Below are positions 52,360-61,195 of a stretch of DNA of 64,000 bases, piece after piece. The stretch spans positions 1 through 64,000 of the forward strand of contig CAJLTA010000007.1 in the NCBI GenBank assembly GCA_905209455.1, in the 5' to 3' direction. A model generated the notes under the pieces. It was not told the DNA's origin, did no database searches, and was given only the letters and a program-made list of their open reading frames with translations. The stretch is from an uncultured Collinsella sp. Its GTDB lineage: Bacteria; Actinomycetota; Coriobacteriia; Coriobacteriales; Coriobacteriaceae. The position numbers and the translations under genes were made by a program. Every line of letters begins with the position of its first letter. Within the stretch, counting starts at the first letter, position 1.

Positions 52360-53569
52360 ACGAACCCCCTTCCAACAAATCAACGACTTTAAGTATACGC
52401 CCCAGGCACGCTTCCCAAGAGACCGCCGACGGCTCGAACGTCGAAGGCGGCGCCGCAAGCGCCTGCGCGATAGCATCTGCCAGTGCGCGCTCAAACAACG
52501 GAAGGTCGGCCGCCACGGGCGTGTCGACATCCGTCATACGCGGCGACGCCACCCACGTCACGGGAGCACCGGGAAGCATCGCCTCCATCCAGGGACGAAC
52601 GCCGGGCAAATCGGTCGCCACAACTTTGCAGCCGCACGCGAGGACCTCGATCGTCACGAGCGGCAGACCCTCGTAAAACGAAGGCAGCACAAAGACGTCG
52701 GAACTGCGATAGGCATGCACGAGCCCATCGCTATCCAGGCGCCCCGCCAGCGTCACCGGCACATCCGAGGCCGCGGCCAAGCGCTCGACACGCGCGTACT
52801 CGGCATCGTCCCCGCGACCGCCCACAAGCACCAAGCCAGATGGGCGGACGTCATCGTCAATCGGCAATGACACGGCTCGAACCAGCGACTCGACGCCCTT
52901 TTTAAAGCAAATCTTGCCCACGTACACAAGCGATCCCGGCTGCCTCGCCACACTTGCGTCGCGGCAGAAGACGCGATGGTCGTAGCCCGTCCCAATCACG
53001 TGGATGCGATCGGCATCGACGCCGCACACCAGGCCAATCTGCTCAGCCTGCTCAGCATGGAGCGCAAAGACGGCATCGAGCCGACGAACCGCACTTACGA
53101 TGCGATCGCGCTCGAGCGCATGCGAACGCAGCTGGCGCAGGCCGGTCGAATGGCACACGGCAACAACCGGCACGCCCCGGACACACTCGCGCGCCAATGC
53201 GGTCACCAGATACAGGTGATGGCAGAGCACCAGATCGGGCCGAAACTCAGCCACCGCCCGATCGATTGCTGCAGCAAATGCCCGCTCAAATGCCTTGAGC
53301 ATCGAAGGTGTCAGGTCACGATAGCGCGTGGAGGGATAGGGCATGACATCGGACATACCGCAGATGGGAAACGGCAGCTCGGGCGACTCGAACGGTACGG
53401 CAAACACGGCAGCACGCCGGTCCAGCTCGCCTTGGGTATCACCCGGTGCCGCGCCACAAAGCACGGCGGCGCGATGCCCCGTCTCGATCTGTTCGCGCAC
53501 GAGCGCGGCAAGGTAGGTGCCGCTGCCGGTGCTATCTGGTTTTTGTGCCGAGATATTGAGGATGCGCAT
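52352..53569 (-). CDS. GT4-family glycosyltransferase coupled to selD
   Basis: A 405-aa GT-B fold glycosyltransferase. The N terminus (MRILNISAQKPDSTGSGTYL) and HLYLVTALA-type segments form the acceptor domain. The donor domain has VYVGKICFKKGVESLVRAV and the E-x7-E signature in FYEGLPLVTIE, followed by GCKVVATDLPGV. The stop codon lies inside the selD start region (8-base overlap), so expression is tied to selD, and it is 14 bases after the activase gene. The acceptor is unknown. Selenosugar synthesis, by analogy to SenB next to a selD homologue, is a hypothesis only. Confidence 0.8.
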   Translation of the reverse strand: MRILNISAQKPDSTGSGTYLAALVREQIETGHRAAVLCGAAPGDTQGELDRRAAVFAVPFESPELPFPICGMSDVMPYPSTRYRDLTPSMLKAFERAFAAAIDRAVAEFRPDLVLCHHLYLVTALARECVRGVPVVAVCHSTGLRQLRSHALERDRIVSAVRRLDAVFALHAEQAEQIGLVCGVDADRIHVIGTGYDHRVFCRDASVARQPGSLVYVGKICFKKGVESLVRAVSLPIDDDVRPSGLVLVGGRGDDAEYARVERLAAASDVPVTLAGRLDSDGLVHAYRSSDVFVLPSFYEGLPLVTIEVLACGCKVVATDLPGVRPWMEAMLPGAPVTWVASPRMTDVDTPVAADLPLFERALADAIAQALAAPPSTFEPSAVSWEACLGRILKVVDLLEGGSYG

Positions 53570-53583
53570 GTCGCGGTACACCC

Positions 53584-54348
53584 CTAGGCCAAGGCGGCGG
53601 CGCGGACAGCCGCGCCGATGGCGCCGGCAAAGCGAGCCTGGGGCGAGGTGGTCACCGGCGACCCCAGTAGCTCGCCCAACCGCTCCACCACGAAGGCGTT
53701 CTCGCACAGGCCACCGGTCAGGTAGTACGGGGCGCCCGCGGCCTGCCCGGCCATGGTCGCCACGCGCGAGACCACGCTGTCGATCACGCCACGCGCAATG
53801 TTCTCGCGCGGCTCGCCGCGACCGATCAGGCTGATAACCTCACTTTCGGCAAACACCGTGCACATGCTGCTGATCTTGGTGGGCTCGCCGGAACGCGCCA
53901 AGTCGGCCATCTGCTGCTGGGAAATGCCTAGGCGGTCGGCCATGATCTCCAAAAAACGCCCCGTGCCGGCAGCGCACTTGTCGTTCATGGCAAATTTGGC
54001 CACGCGGCCACTTTTAAGCTGAATGACCTTGGTGTCCTGACCGCCCACGTCGATCACGGTGCCGTGGTCGCCAAACAGGCGCACGGCACCGGTACCGTGA
54101 CAGGTGATCTCGGTCACGACCTTGTGCGCATAGGGCACGGCGACACGACCGTAGCCGGTCGCGACCACGCGAGCATCGTCGGCCGTCGCGTCGTAGCCGG
54201 CCGCTGCCAGCGCCTCGCGCAGCCGTTCGGAAGCATCGACCGAGGAGAACCCGGTTGGCTGCACGCACGTCCACGCCACCGAACCCTCCCCGTCGACCAC
54301 AGTAGCCTTAGCCGCCGTAGACCCGATATCGATCCCGATCCCTATCAT
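53584..54348 (-). CDS. 2-hydroxyacyl-CoA dehydratase-type activator ATPase (HgdC/BadF family)
   Basis: A 254-aa ASKHA-fold ATPase, MIGIGIDIGSTAAKATVVDG at the N terminus, with VIDVGGQDTKVIQL and two cysteines, CAAGTGRFLEIMA and SSMCTVFAESEV, that bridge a [4Fe-4S] cluster in the dimer. It uses ATP to push low-potential electrons into a double-cubane or dehydratase partner, here likely the proteins at 54504 and 55818. It starts 155 bases after the partner gene, with a structured element in between, and is followed at 14 bases by the glycosyltransferase. Confidence 0.92.
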   Translation of the reverse strand: MIGIGIDIGSTAAKATVVDGEGSVAWTCVQPTGFSSVDASERLREALAAAGYDATADDARVVATGYGRVAVPYAHKVVTEITCHGTGAVRLFGDHGTVIDVGGQDTKVIQLKSGRVAKFAMNDKCAAGTGRFLEIMADRLGISQQQMADLARSGEPTKISSMCTVFAESEVISLIGRGEPRENIARGVIDSVVSRVATMAGQAAGAPYYLTGGLCENAFVVERLGELLGSPVTTSPQARFAGAIGAAVRAAALA

Positions 54349-54398
54349 GGCTCTCTCCCAATCTAAACATCAAAGGTAGCGGCGCGTTCAGGCGCCTT

Positions 54399-54510
54399 AG
54401 CTCTAGGTTTCTCAGGTGCCGGAGATTGCCCCGAAAGAGGAGCGCAGCGTACTTTGGGTACGCAAGCGACGGTTTGAGGAGCAAGATCCGGTGCCTGAGG
54501 AAGCTAGAGG
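54399..54510. repeat. Nested hairpin element family P4, copy a
   Basis: Outer arms (about 54401-54429 and 54481-54510) pair imperfectly around TCAGGTGCCGG / CCGGTGCCTGA. The core (54430-54480) holds AGGAGCGCAGCGTACTTTGG and ends with AAGCGACGGTTTGA. The right arm includes the stop codon of the gene at 54504. Confidence 0.85.
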
Positions 54511-55691
54511 GTTTCGATGAAGGCGGCGATGCGAGTCTCGATCTGGCCCATGTCGCCGTTGCTGTAGTCGGTCTCGATCTTCATATACGGAATACCCGCA
54601 CCCTCGACAGCCTCCTGCATGCGCGCACTCTCCACGTTAAAGGTGTGGCACGCCTGGAGCACGCTCTCTACCACGCCATCGACATGGTACTTCTCGCACA
54701 TGGCCAGCGTGTTTTCCATACGACCGTCGTTGGGCGTCATAACCGAGCAGTTGATATCCAGGTAGCGGTCGGCGATGGCGCGAAGGATGTCGGGAGCCTC
54801 CGGGTCGATCATCATGGCCGCCGTGCGCTCGCCCGAGCAGTCGTCCATGCACACGACCACACCGCCGTTGGACTCGATGGTGCGACCTATCTTGTTGATC
54901 ACACCGCCCACCGGGCAACCGGTGATCAGAATGCGCTTGGCATCCGCCGCAACCGGGCGCTCGCCCGCGTCGTAGGCCTCGCGCAGCTTGGCAACCTTTT
55001 GCTCCAGCTGCTGCGTATAGGCCTCGATATCAAAGCTGAACGTGCCGGCAAACATGGTGCTCATCAGGTCGACGCCGCTCATGGCCGCCGGCTGGTTGAC
55101 CTGCAGCGCAAACATCTCGAGCTGGGCAGCACGCAGGCGATTTCGACGACGGACGGCAGCGCGCAGGTCGTCGTCGGTAATCGTGATGCCGTAGAAGCCC
55201 TCAAGCTCTTCCTTGAGCAGGCGGCACTCCTCGTACCAGCCTTCACGCTCGTAGGCGCGATCACGACCCTGCGGAAGATGCAAAATGTGCGTGCGCTTGA
55301 GCTCGTTGAGTAGCTCGTACATCTTCTTCTTGCCGTCGCAGGTGGTCTCGCCGATGATCATGTCGCTAAAGTACGTAAACGGGCACTTTTGCGAGTAGGC
55401 AAAGCCGTACGTCGACTTGATGAGCGGACAGAGATTTGCCGGCAGCACCTTCTCGGCCTCGGGAATCACCTCGTCGGACGTGCCGCACAGCGCCACGCTC
55501 GCAGCCCCCGCGGCATCGATAATCTCGAGCGGCGTGTAGCTGCACAGAAAACCGACCAGGCGATTACCCGCCTGCTTATAATCCTTGACGCGAATAAACG
55601 CCGCCTTGCGCTGCTCGTTGAACTCCTCAAACGTGGACGGCAACGGCTGCTCAATATTTTCCGACATATAACTCCTAAACCTTTCAACCAA
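54504..55691 (-). CDS. 2-hydroxyacyl-CoA dehydratase family, double-cubane-type protein
   Basis: A 395-aa protein of the HgdB/YjiM family. Cysteines at family positions are seen in [37 protein letters not shown] and [10 protein letters not shown]. The spacing NLCPLIKS...KCPF...TTCDGKKK is that of double-cubane-cluster proteins, which reduce small molecules using an HgdC-type activator and ATP. It is a paralogue of the protein at 55818. The ribosome site is AGGAGT before the ATG at 55691. The substrate is unknown; no CoA-transferase or acyl-CoA dehydrogenase lies nearby. Confidence 0.85.
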   Translation of the reverse strand: MVERFRSYMSENIEQPLPSTFEEFNEQRKAAFIRVKDYKQAGNRLVGFLCSYTPLEIIDAAGAASVALCGTSDEVIPEAEKVLPANLCPLIKSTYGFAYSQKCPFTYFSDMIIGETTCDGKKKMYELLNELKRTHILHLPQGRDRAYEREGWYEECRLLKEELEGFYGITITDDDLRAAVRRRNRLRAAQLEMFALQVNQPAAMSGVDLMSTMFAGTFSFDIEAYTQQLEQKVAKLREAYDAGERPVAADAKRILITGCPVGGVINKIGRTIESNGGVVVCMDDCSGERTAAMMIDPEAPDILRAIADRYLDINCSVMTPNDGRMENTLAMCEKYHVDGVVESVLQACHTFNVESARMQEAVEGAGIPYMKIETDYSNGDMGQIETRIAAFIETL

Positions 55692-55700
55692 CCAAGGAAA

Positions 55701-55802
55701 CGGCTTTCCCAGGTGCCCGAGGTTGCCGTAAAAGAGGAGCGCCGCGTACTTTGGTACACAAGCGACGGTTTGAACGGCAAGATCGGGTGCCCGGGAAAGC
55801 CG
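55701..55802. repeat. Nested hairpin element family P4, copy b
   Basis: Arms CGGCTTTCCCAGGTGCCCGA (from 55701) and CGGGTGCCCGGGAAAGCCG (to 55802) enclose the core AGAGGAGCGCCGCGTACTTT (55733-55752), followed by GGTACACAAGCGACGGTTTG. Core and inner arms match copy a at 54399. It lies between the two dehydratase-family genes. Confidence 0.88.
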
Positions 55803-55817
55803 CCGGGGCGGATAGTC

Positions 55818-57101
55818 CTAAATGGTCTCCAAGAAAGCTTCGATCCTGGTTTGTAACTGACCTGCATCCTCGCCAGCGTAGTCGGTCGTGATGTGCATAA
55901 ACGGAATGCCGGCCTCCTCGGCGGCCTTCTCCACGGCAAACGACTCCATCTCGTAGAGCGTGCAGAACTGCAGGGCCACGTCGACGATGCCGTCGGCATG
56001 CAGGTCCTTGGCCATCTGGACAATGTCCTTCATACGCTGGTCGTTGGGCGTAAAGACAGCGCAGTTGATCTTAAAGTAGCGCTCGGCGATGGCATCGAGC
56101 ATCTCGTCGACCGTCTCGCCGGACTCGTCGACCAGGTCCTTGTAGTAGCGCGAGCCCGTGCAGGACTCCTCGCCGACCACAACGCCGCCGGCCTTCTCGA
56201 TGAGGTTGAACAGTTTCCAGTTGGGCACGGCCATGGGCGTGCCGGTGTACAGGATGCGCTTGGTCCCCTTGGGCGCCACGCCCTCGCCGGCCTCGACACG
56301 CTGCTCGCACTCAGCCGCCATATCGTTGATGGCTCCGGTCAGACGCGGCGTGTCGTCCATAAAGGCGGCCTGAACGGTCAGCAGGCTATCGAGACCGCTG
56401 ATGGGCGCCGGGTCGGCAGCGCGCGTGGCTGCGAGGCGCTGCAGGGCGCGACGCTTCTCATTGACGGCGTGGATGGCGGCCTTCAGACGCTCGGACGTAA
56501 TCTTGACGCCACACTCTTCCTCGATCTTGTCGGCGAGCTTCTTGACCTCGGCCTTCCAGGTCACGAGCGTCGACTCGTCGTGTACGTTGGGAATATCCAT
56601 GACGTACATGTTCTTTTGCGTGGCAAAGAACTCGTAGGCCTTCTTCTTGCCGTCGCAGGTGTTCTCGCCCACCACCAAGTCGCTCGACTCAATGTAGGGG
56701 CAGACCTCGCCCAGCTTAAAGCCGGCAAAGCTCTTGATGAGCGGGCAGGTGTTGCGCGGCAGGTGCTCCTCGACCTTATCGGTTGCCCAATCGGCACCCG
56801 AGCACAGACCCACGGGGATACCGTCGCAGGCGAGCACAATCTCCTCGGGCACGTAGACGCAGAAGCTGCCAACAATCTTGGTGGCCTCGCCGGCCTCCTT
56901 CTTGTCGAGCATCTCCTTAATTCGGCCGCTGTGGATGTTGGTGGCGACAAAATCCAGGTAGGACGTGGACTTGGGGCGATTGTTCTGCGTCAGGAACATA
57001 TCGCCGTACATCTGGCCCACGGCGCCCAGCAGCATGTCGTGGTCGGCAAGATTCATGCCGAGGCTCTCCCACATCGGATGGAAATCGAATTCTTCAGCCA
57101 T
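55818..57101 (-). CDS. 2-hydroxyacyl-CoA dehydratase family, double-cubane-type protein
   Basis: A 427-aa paralogue of the 54504 protein with an extra N-terminal ~35 residues (MAEEFDFHPMWESLGMNLAD). Cluster cysteines lie in GSFCVYVPEE, NTCPLIKSFAG, EVCPYIES and ENTCDGKKK. Later GEESCTGSRYYKDLVDES and LQFCTLYEMESF are conserved in the family. First gene of a unit that continues through the second paralogue, activase, glycosyltransferase and selD. The substrate is unknown. Start at 57101 follows GAGAGGGGAAC. Confidence 0.85.
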   Translation of the reverse strand: MAEEFDFHPMWESLGMNLADHDMLLGAVGQMYGDMFLTQNNRPKSTSYLDFVATNIHSGRIKEMLDKKEAGEATKIVGSFCVYVPEEIVLACDGIPVGLCSGADWATDKVEEHLPRNTCPLIKSFAGFKLGEVCPYIESSDLVVGENTCDGKKKAYEFFATQKNMYVMDIPNVHDESTLVTWKAEVKKLADKIEEECGVKITSERLKAAIHAVNEKRRALQRLAATRAADPAPISGLDSLLTVQAAFMDDTPRLTGAINDMAAECEQRVEAGEGVAPKGTKRILYTGTPMAVPNWKLFNLIEKAGGVVVGEESCTGSRYYKDLVDESGETVDEMLDAIAERYFKINCAVFTPNDQRMKDIVQMAKDLHADGIVDVALQFCTLYEMESFAVEKAAEEAGIPFMHITTDYAGEDAGQLQTRIEAFLETI

Positions 57102-57530
57102 GGCGGTTCCCCTCTCGAACCAAAAATGAATAGCTACGGTATTGCTGCACGGTGGGTGGCGAAAACCCAGCCGCGCCTAAACCCGGAATTTTGGGGAACC
57201 TGCTTTGCGGTCGATTATTTAGTTGCGCGTCGTCTCTCCCGGAGCCGTGAACATACCTGCTCATATGCGACTCCGAGCCGTATACAGGGCGCGCGCGGCA
57301 ACGCGGCGAATGTATGTCGTCTGCGGCATGTGCGCACCCTCCTCTACAAGTTGAGGTCAACTATATCAACGGTCGTCGACCATGCGAACACCGTTGACAT
57401 TCGTACGACAGCCTCGTGTGCCGTCGTTTAATAAATAATTATCTTGATTGATAAGAGTTTGTCATCCTTCATTCGGCGAACGGCAGGACTAGGCCGCCGA
57501 GGCTTATATCCCCGACGGCATTACCCGACG
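57102..57530. other. Intergenic region upstream of the dehydratase-selenium operon
   Basis: This 429-base gap lies between modC (its 3' end) and the dehydratase gene, both on the minus strand. TCAACGGT (57366-57373) and ACCGTTGA (57390-57397) form an operator-like inverted repeat, with an inner GGTCG/CGACC (57371-57381). AT-rich sequence at 57428-57460 is a possible promoter region. A small open frame on the minus strand (57094-57360) has no ribosome site or recognisable domain and is not called. Confidence 0.5.
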
Positions 57531-58601
57531 CTACCGACAAACCAAATGGATCCTACTCGCATCGAAATGCATGCGCAGCGTCTCGCCTGCTTGCGGCAGC
57601 TCGTCGACAGGCACGCCCACCTTGTTGACCTTCCACTGCAGACGTGTGGGCGCATCGACGCGCGGCACGTCCAGCAGCACCAGCCGCTCAAAGCGCGAAT
57701 CGCTCACACGGGCCACGTGCAAATCATAGCTGTTGCGTCCCCGCTCCGCGCGATTGTCAACATGGAAGTAGCTTGCGCGAATGCCCAGGTACGCTGCATT
57801 ATCGGGAACCTCGCGACCCACGTTAAAGGTCATGCCCCAGTCGAGGGCCTCAACTTCTTCGTCGCCGATCTTGCGCGCCCGGCTTGTGTTCTTGCAGCCC
57901 GTCAGGCGCAGTGCCGCCAGCGTCTGCGGACGGCGGACCACGTCCTCGACGGAGCCGATCTCCTCCACATGCCCGTCGTGCATCACGCAGATGCGCCCGC
58001 ACAGGCGGCACGCTTCGTCGATGTCGTGGCTCACGTAGAGCACGGTGCGGTTGCATACATCGAACAGGTCGAGCATGTTCTGTTCGAGGGCGCTCTTAAG
58101 ATAGGAATCGAGTGCGCTCATGGGCTCGTCGAACATAAAAATGCCCGGATGCGCCGCCACCATGCGGGCAAGCGCCACACGTTGTTGCTGCCCGCCCGAG
58201 AGTCGCGCGGGATAGCGGTCGGCAAAATCGGACAGACCGAAAATGCCCAGATAGCGCTCGGCGAGCTTTTTGCGCGCGGCGGCGTCGCCCGCATCCTTTA
58301 CACCGGCGCATACGTTATCGGCCACCGTCATGTTGGGAAACAGCTGATAGTTTTGGAACAGCAGGGCGCATTTTCGCTCCTGGGGCGAAAGGTTGATGCC
58401 CGCCGCCGAGTCAAAAAAGGTCACGCCGTTGACGACGATCTTGCCCTCGTCGGGCGTCTCCACGCCGGCGATGCAGCGCAGCGTACAGCTCTTGCCGCAA
58501 CCCGAGGCACCGAGCAGCGCCACACGATCCTCGCCGGTCTCAAGCTGCACGTCGAGCATAAACCCGGGATAGCGCTTTTTGATATCCAGAACGAGCGACA
58601 T
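57531..58601 (-). CDS. modC: Molybdate ABC transporter ATP-binding protein
   Basis: A 356-aa ATPase. The Walker A motif [15 protein letters not shown], the ABC signature [14 protein letters not shown] and Walker [14 protein letters not shown] are all present. The C-terminal ~110 residues form a MOP/TOBE-like regulatory domain. It starts 3 bases after the modB stop. With ModA and ModB it imports molybdate for FdhF, the molybdenum hydroxylase and the DMSO-reductase-family enzyme. Confidence 0.9.
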   Translation of the reverse strand: MSLVLDIKKRYPGFMLDVQLETGEDRVALLGASGCGKSCTLRCIAGVETPDEGKIVVNGVTFFDSAAGINLSPQERKCALLFQNYQLFPNMTVADNVCAGVKDAGDAAARKKLAERYLGIFGLSDFADRYPARLSGGQQQRVALARMVAAHPGIFMFDEPMSALDSYLKSALEQNMLDLFDVCNRTVLYVSHDIDEACRLCGRICVMHDGHVEEIGSVEDVVRRPQTLAALRLTGCKNTSRARKIGDEEVEALDWGMTFNVGREVPDNAAYLGIRASYFHVDNRAERGRNSYDLHVARVSDSRFERLVLLDVPRVDAPTRLQWKVNKVGVPVDELPQAGETLRMHFDASRIHLVCR

Positions 58602-58604
58602 GGC

Positions 58605-60047
58605 CTATCGATCTCCCTGCAAAGCGGCATCATCGCGCATGAGCTCGGCCAGCGCCTCGCGATCGATACGCAAGGCATCGCCGCCCGCCGGGTCGAGCGA
58701 ATCGCCCTGTCCGGCAAGATCTTTGATCCGCTTGCGCTCCGCACGGGAAAGGCCCCGCTCGCGATACTTTTGCGAATGCGCCGTGTACATGTTGATGAAT
58801 AGGATGACCAGGAAACTGAACGCAATCACAACGGCGACCCAAAAGAGGGCCACCGACGTGTTGCCGCCCATCCACTCAAAGTAAATCGCAATGGGGATGG
58901 TCTGCGTAATGCCGGCGTAGTTGCCCGCAAAGAACAGCGTGCAGCCAAACTCTCCCATCGCGCGGGCAAAGGCGAGGACCGTACCAGCGGCAATAGAAGG
59001 CCACCCAAGCGGCATCATAAGCTTGGCAAAGATGCGACGCTCGGACCATCCCAGGGTTCGCGCGGCGTCAAGCATCTGCGTGTCGAGGCTCTCAAAGGCG
59101 CCGAGCGCCGTACGGTAGACCAGGGGGAACGATACCACCACGGCAGAGATCACCGCCGCCGGCCACGTAAAGACGATCGAGACGCCGTGCGCGATAAGCC
59201 ACTGGCCAACATTGGTCGATCGACCAAATAGCATAAGCAGCAAAAAGCCGCACACCGTAGGCGGCAGCACCATAGGAATCGTAAAGACCGAGTCGAGCAG
59301 GCCCTTGATGCGACTCGAGGTACCCATAGTCTTCCACGCGGCGAACAGGCCCAGCGCAAAGGAGATCAGCAGGGCAAGGCCGCTCGTTTTTATGGACACC
59401 CAAAACGGGCGATAGTCGATGTCGCCCAAAAAGGAGGTCAGAGAGGTCCAGGGCCCCTGCTCATCCCGCAATACGACAGACGATGCCTCTACCATTTGAG
59501 CGCTATCAAGCCAACGCGCGCCGCCCTTGGCATCACCCGAGGCTGATGCAATCACCACATAGCGGTCCCCATCCGCACCGCGCTCGTCAAAGCTATAGGT
59601 ATACCCGCCGGAATCAAACGTTGTTTCCGCCGTGACATACCAAGGAAGATCCACGTCCCCCAGCTGCGCACCTCCCATGCAGTTTGCGCTGTCGAGCTTA
59701 CAGACGAGGGCCTTGAGACCCGATACGCACTCGTTGTCCTGCGGATCCAATCCATACTTCTCGACCGCCTTGGGCGATATCCACACCACAACGCGATCGG
59801 CAGCAGGCGCCACCACAAGGTCCACGTCCTCGTCAACGGGAAACCGGTAGCCCTCAGGCTGGCCCTCCATGGCACGAGCGGTCCCCTTGGCCAACCGCTC
59901 AAAACCCTCGATCCCATAGGAAAGCCCATGAGCGGTCGCAGCAGCCTGGGCCCCGTCCTCAGCGTCCCCAGCAAACGCAAATCCCGGCACCCAGCAAAGC
60001 GCGAAGGTCAAAGCACAGGCGACAAGCATGCGGAATCTATTAAGCAC
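58605..60047 (-). CDS. modB: Molybdate ABC transporter permease with extracytoplasmic N-terminal domain
   Basis: A 480-aa protein, about twice the usual ModB size. The C-terminal ~270 residues are the permease, with the EAA-type loop FESLDTQMLDAARTLGWSER and helices such as GEFGCTLFFAGNY. The N-terminal ~200 residues start with a signal-like segment (MLNRFRMLVACALTFALCW, AFAG cleavage region). A soluble domain of unknown fold follows, containing two Cys-bearing stretches (NECVSGLKALVCK, SANCMGG). The GTG at 60047 with TTGGAG six bases before is the best start. The downstream basic tail is long. Confidence 0.85.
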   Translation of the reverse strand: MLNRFRMLVACALTFALCWVPGFAFAGDAEDGAQAAATAHGLSYGIEGFERLAKGTARAMEGQPEGYRFPVDEDVDLVVAPAADRVVVWISPKAVEKYGLDPQDNECVSGLKALVCKLDSANCMGGAQLGDVDLPWYVTAETTFDSGGYTYSFDERGADGDRYVVIASASGDAKGGARWLDSAQMVEASSVVLRDEQGPWTSLTSFLGDIDYRPFWVSIKTSGLALLISFALGLFAAWKTMGTSSRIKGLLDSVFTIPMVLPPTVCGFLLLMLFGRSTNVGQWLIAHGVSIVFTWPAAVISAVVVSFPLVYRTALGAFESLDTQMLDAARTLGWSERRIFAKLMMPLGWPSIAAGTVLAFARAMGEFGCTLFFAGNYAGITQTIPIAIYFEWMGGNTSVALFWVAVVIAFSFLVILFINMYTAHSQKYRERGLSRAERKRIKDLAGQGDSLDPAGGDALRIDREALAELMRDDAALQGDR

Positions 60048-60115
60048 GAAAAGCTCCAAGAGAATACAAGGACGGAGTGAAACACAAAACGATGGAATTA
60101 TCGCGCCAAGCCGCA

Positions 60116-60991
60116 CTACTCGGAAAGCTCAAAGCCGTACTTAGCCCAAATCTTCTGGGCCTTCTTGTTGGTCAGGCAGAAGTCGATGAACGCCTTGGCT
60201 TCATCGGCATGCTCGGAGCTCTCGGCAACGGCACCCGGATACACAATGGGCTTGTGCGAATCCTCGGGACACACAAAGGCCTCCTCGATGCCGTCGTAGC
60301 GGAAGATATCGGAGCTGTAGACAAAGCCAGCCACGCAGTCGCCCGTGGACACATAGGCAGCAGCGGTACCAACTTTGTCGGCCAGGGCCACCTTGTCGGC
60401 GATCTCGGGAGCATACTCGCCATCGTCGCCCTCGGTACCGGTGTAGAGGCCCACGGAGGCCAGGGCCTGGTTGGCGTACTTGCCAGCGGGAACGGTCTTG
60501 GCGTCGCCGATGGCGATCTTGCCGTCCAGATTCGCGACGTCGGCGATGGCCTCGACCTTGGTGTCGGAGCCCTCGGCGCGAATGATCACGAGGTCGTTGA
60601 CGAACATATCCTCACGGGTGTCGGTGCCGACGAGCTTGGCAGTCTCGGCATCATCCATGGTGCCCTTGGAAGCGGTGATGAGAACGTCGACCGTGGCGCC
60701 GGCACGCATCTGCTCGACAAGGTCGCCGGACGCTTTGAACTGCGTGTCGGCGAAGGTGGTGCCGGTCTGGTCGGTGTAGAGCTCCTGGACCTCGGGAAGG
60801 GCCTTCTCGAGGGAGTTAGCAGCAAAGACCTGCAGCTCGACGGTTTCCTTCTTGGGAGAGGCCTTGGCGGAGCCGGCATCGGATCCGGCCGGCTCGGACG
60901 TCTTGCTGCCCGAGCAGCCAGCAAGACCAAGGCCGGCAGCGGCGACAGCAGAAAGCGAGACGAATCCGCGGCGAGAAATCATATCGAACAT
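60116..60991 (-). CDS. modA: Molybdate-binding lipoprotein
   Basis: A 291-aa periplasmic-type solute receptor anchored as a lipoprotein. The N terminus MFDMISRRGFVSLSAVAAAG ends in the lipobox LAGC, with an SRRGF element that resembles a twin-arginine signal. The mature part has the ModA pattern LQVFAANSLEKALPEVQELY and DVLITASKGTMDDA. The ATG at 60991 has AAAGGG six bases upstream; a TTG two codons earlier is less likely. First gene of modABC. Confidence 0.92.
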   Translation of the reverse strand: MFDMISRRGFVSLSAVAAAGLGLAGCSGSKTSEPAGSDAGSAKASPKKETVELQVFAANSLEKALPEVQELYTDQTGTTFADTQFKASGDLVEQMRAGATVDVLITASKGTMDDAETAKLVGTDTREDMFVNDLVIIRAEGSDTKVEAIADVANLDGKIAIGDAKTVPAGKYANQALASVGLYTGTEGDDGEYAPEIADKVALADKVGTAAAYVSTGDCVAGFVYSSDIFRYDGIEEAFVCPEDSHKPIVYPGAVAESSEHADEAKAFIDFCLTNKKAQKIWAKYGFELSE

Positions 60992-61044
60992 ATTCAACCC
61001 TTTCGGACGTTTTGCCCGGGTACCCCACCGCGAGCTTTATTCTG

Positions 61045-61090
61045 TAACTAGATTATACTTCCGCGCGAATAATGTTTGTGATAATGATTT
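61045..61090 (-). promoter_or_regulatory. Candidate modA promoter/operator
   Basis: On the minus strand TATAAT (61052-61057) is a good -10 about 60 bases before the modA start. Just upstream, CATTATCACAAACATTAT (61070-61087 on the plus strand complement) is a 6-6-6 direct repeat of CATTAT, placed where a repressor could act. No clear -35 is seen. Confidence 0.45.
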
Positions 61091-61146
61091 CTCGCCTAAT
61101 AAATTTCTTTTACCGATAACCCCGAGACGGCCGCACTGTCGCTGCA

Positions 61147-61183
61147 TAAAAAAGGTGGAGCAGCCCGTAAGGTCGCTCCGCCG
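61147..61183 (-). terminator. Terminator of moeA-mogA
   Basis: On the minus strand GGCGGAGC pairs with GCTCCACC (61154-61182), followed by TTTTTTATG. It lies 13 bases past the mogA stop and separates moeA-mogA from modABC. Confidence 0.85.
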
Positions 61184-61195
61184 CAGGTAGTGCGC

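Noticed and set aside
52309..52530. 73-aa open frame ending at the selD TGA, starting inside the glycosyltransferase
   Set aside because: Only its last 16 codons belong to selD; the upstream part is the glycosyltransferase gene read out of frame.
57094..57360. 88-aa minus-strand open frame upstream of the dehydratase gene
   Set aside because: No ribosome site, no domain, overlaps the real gene start.
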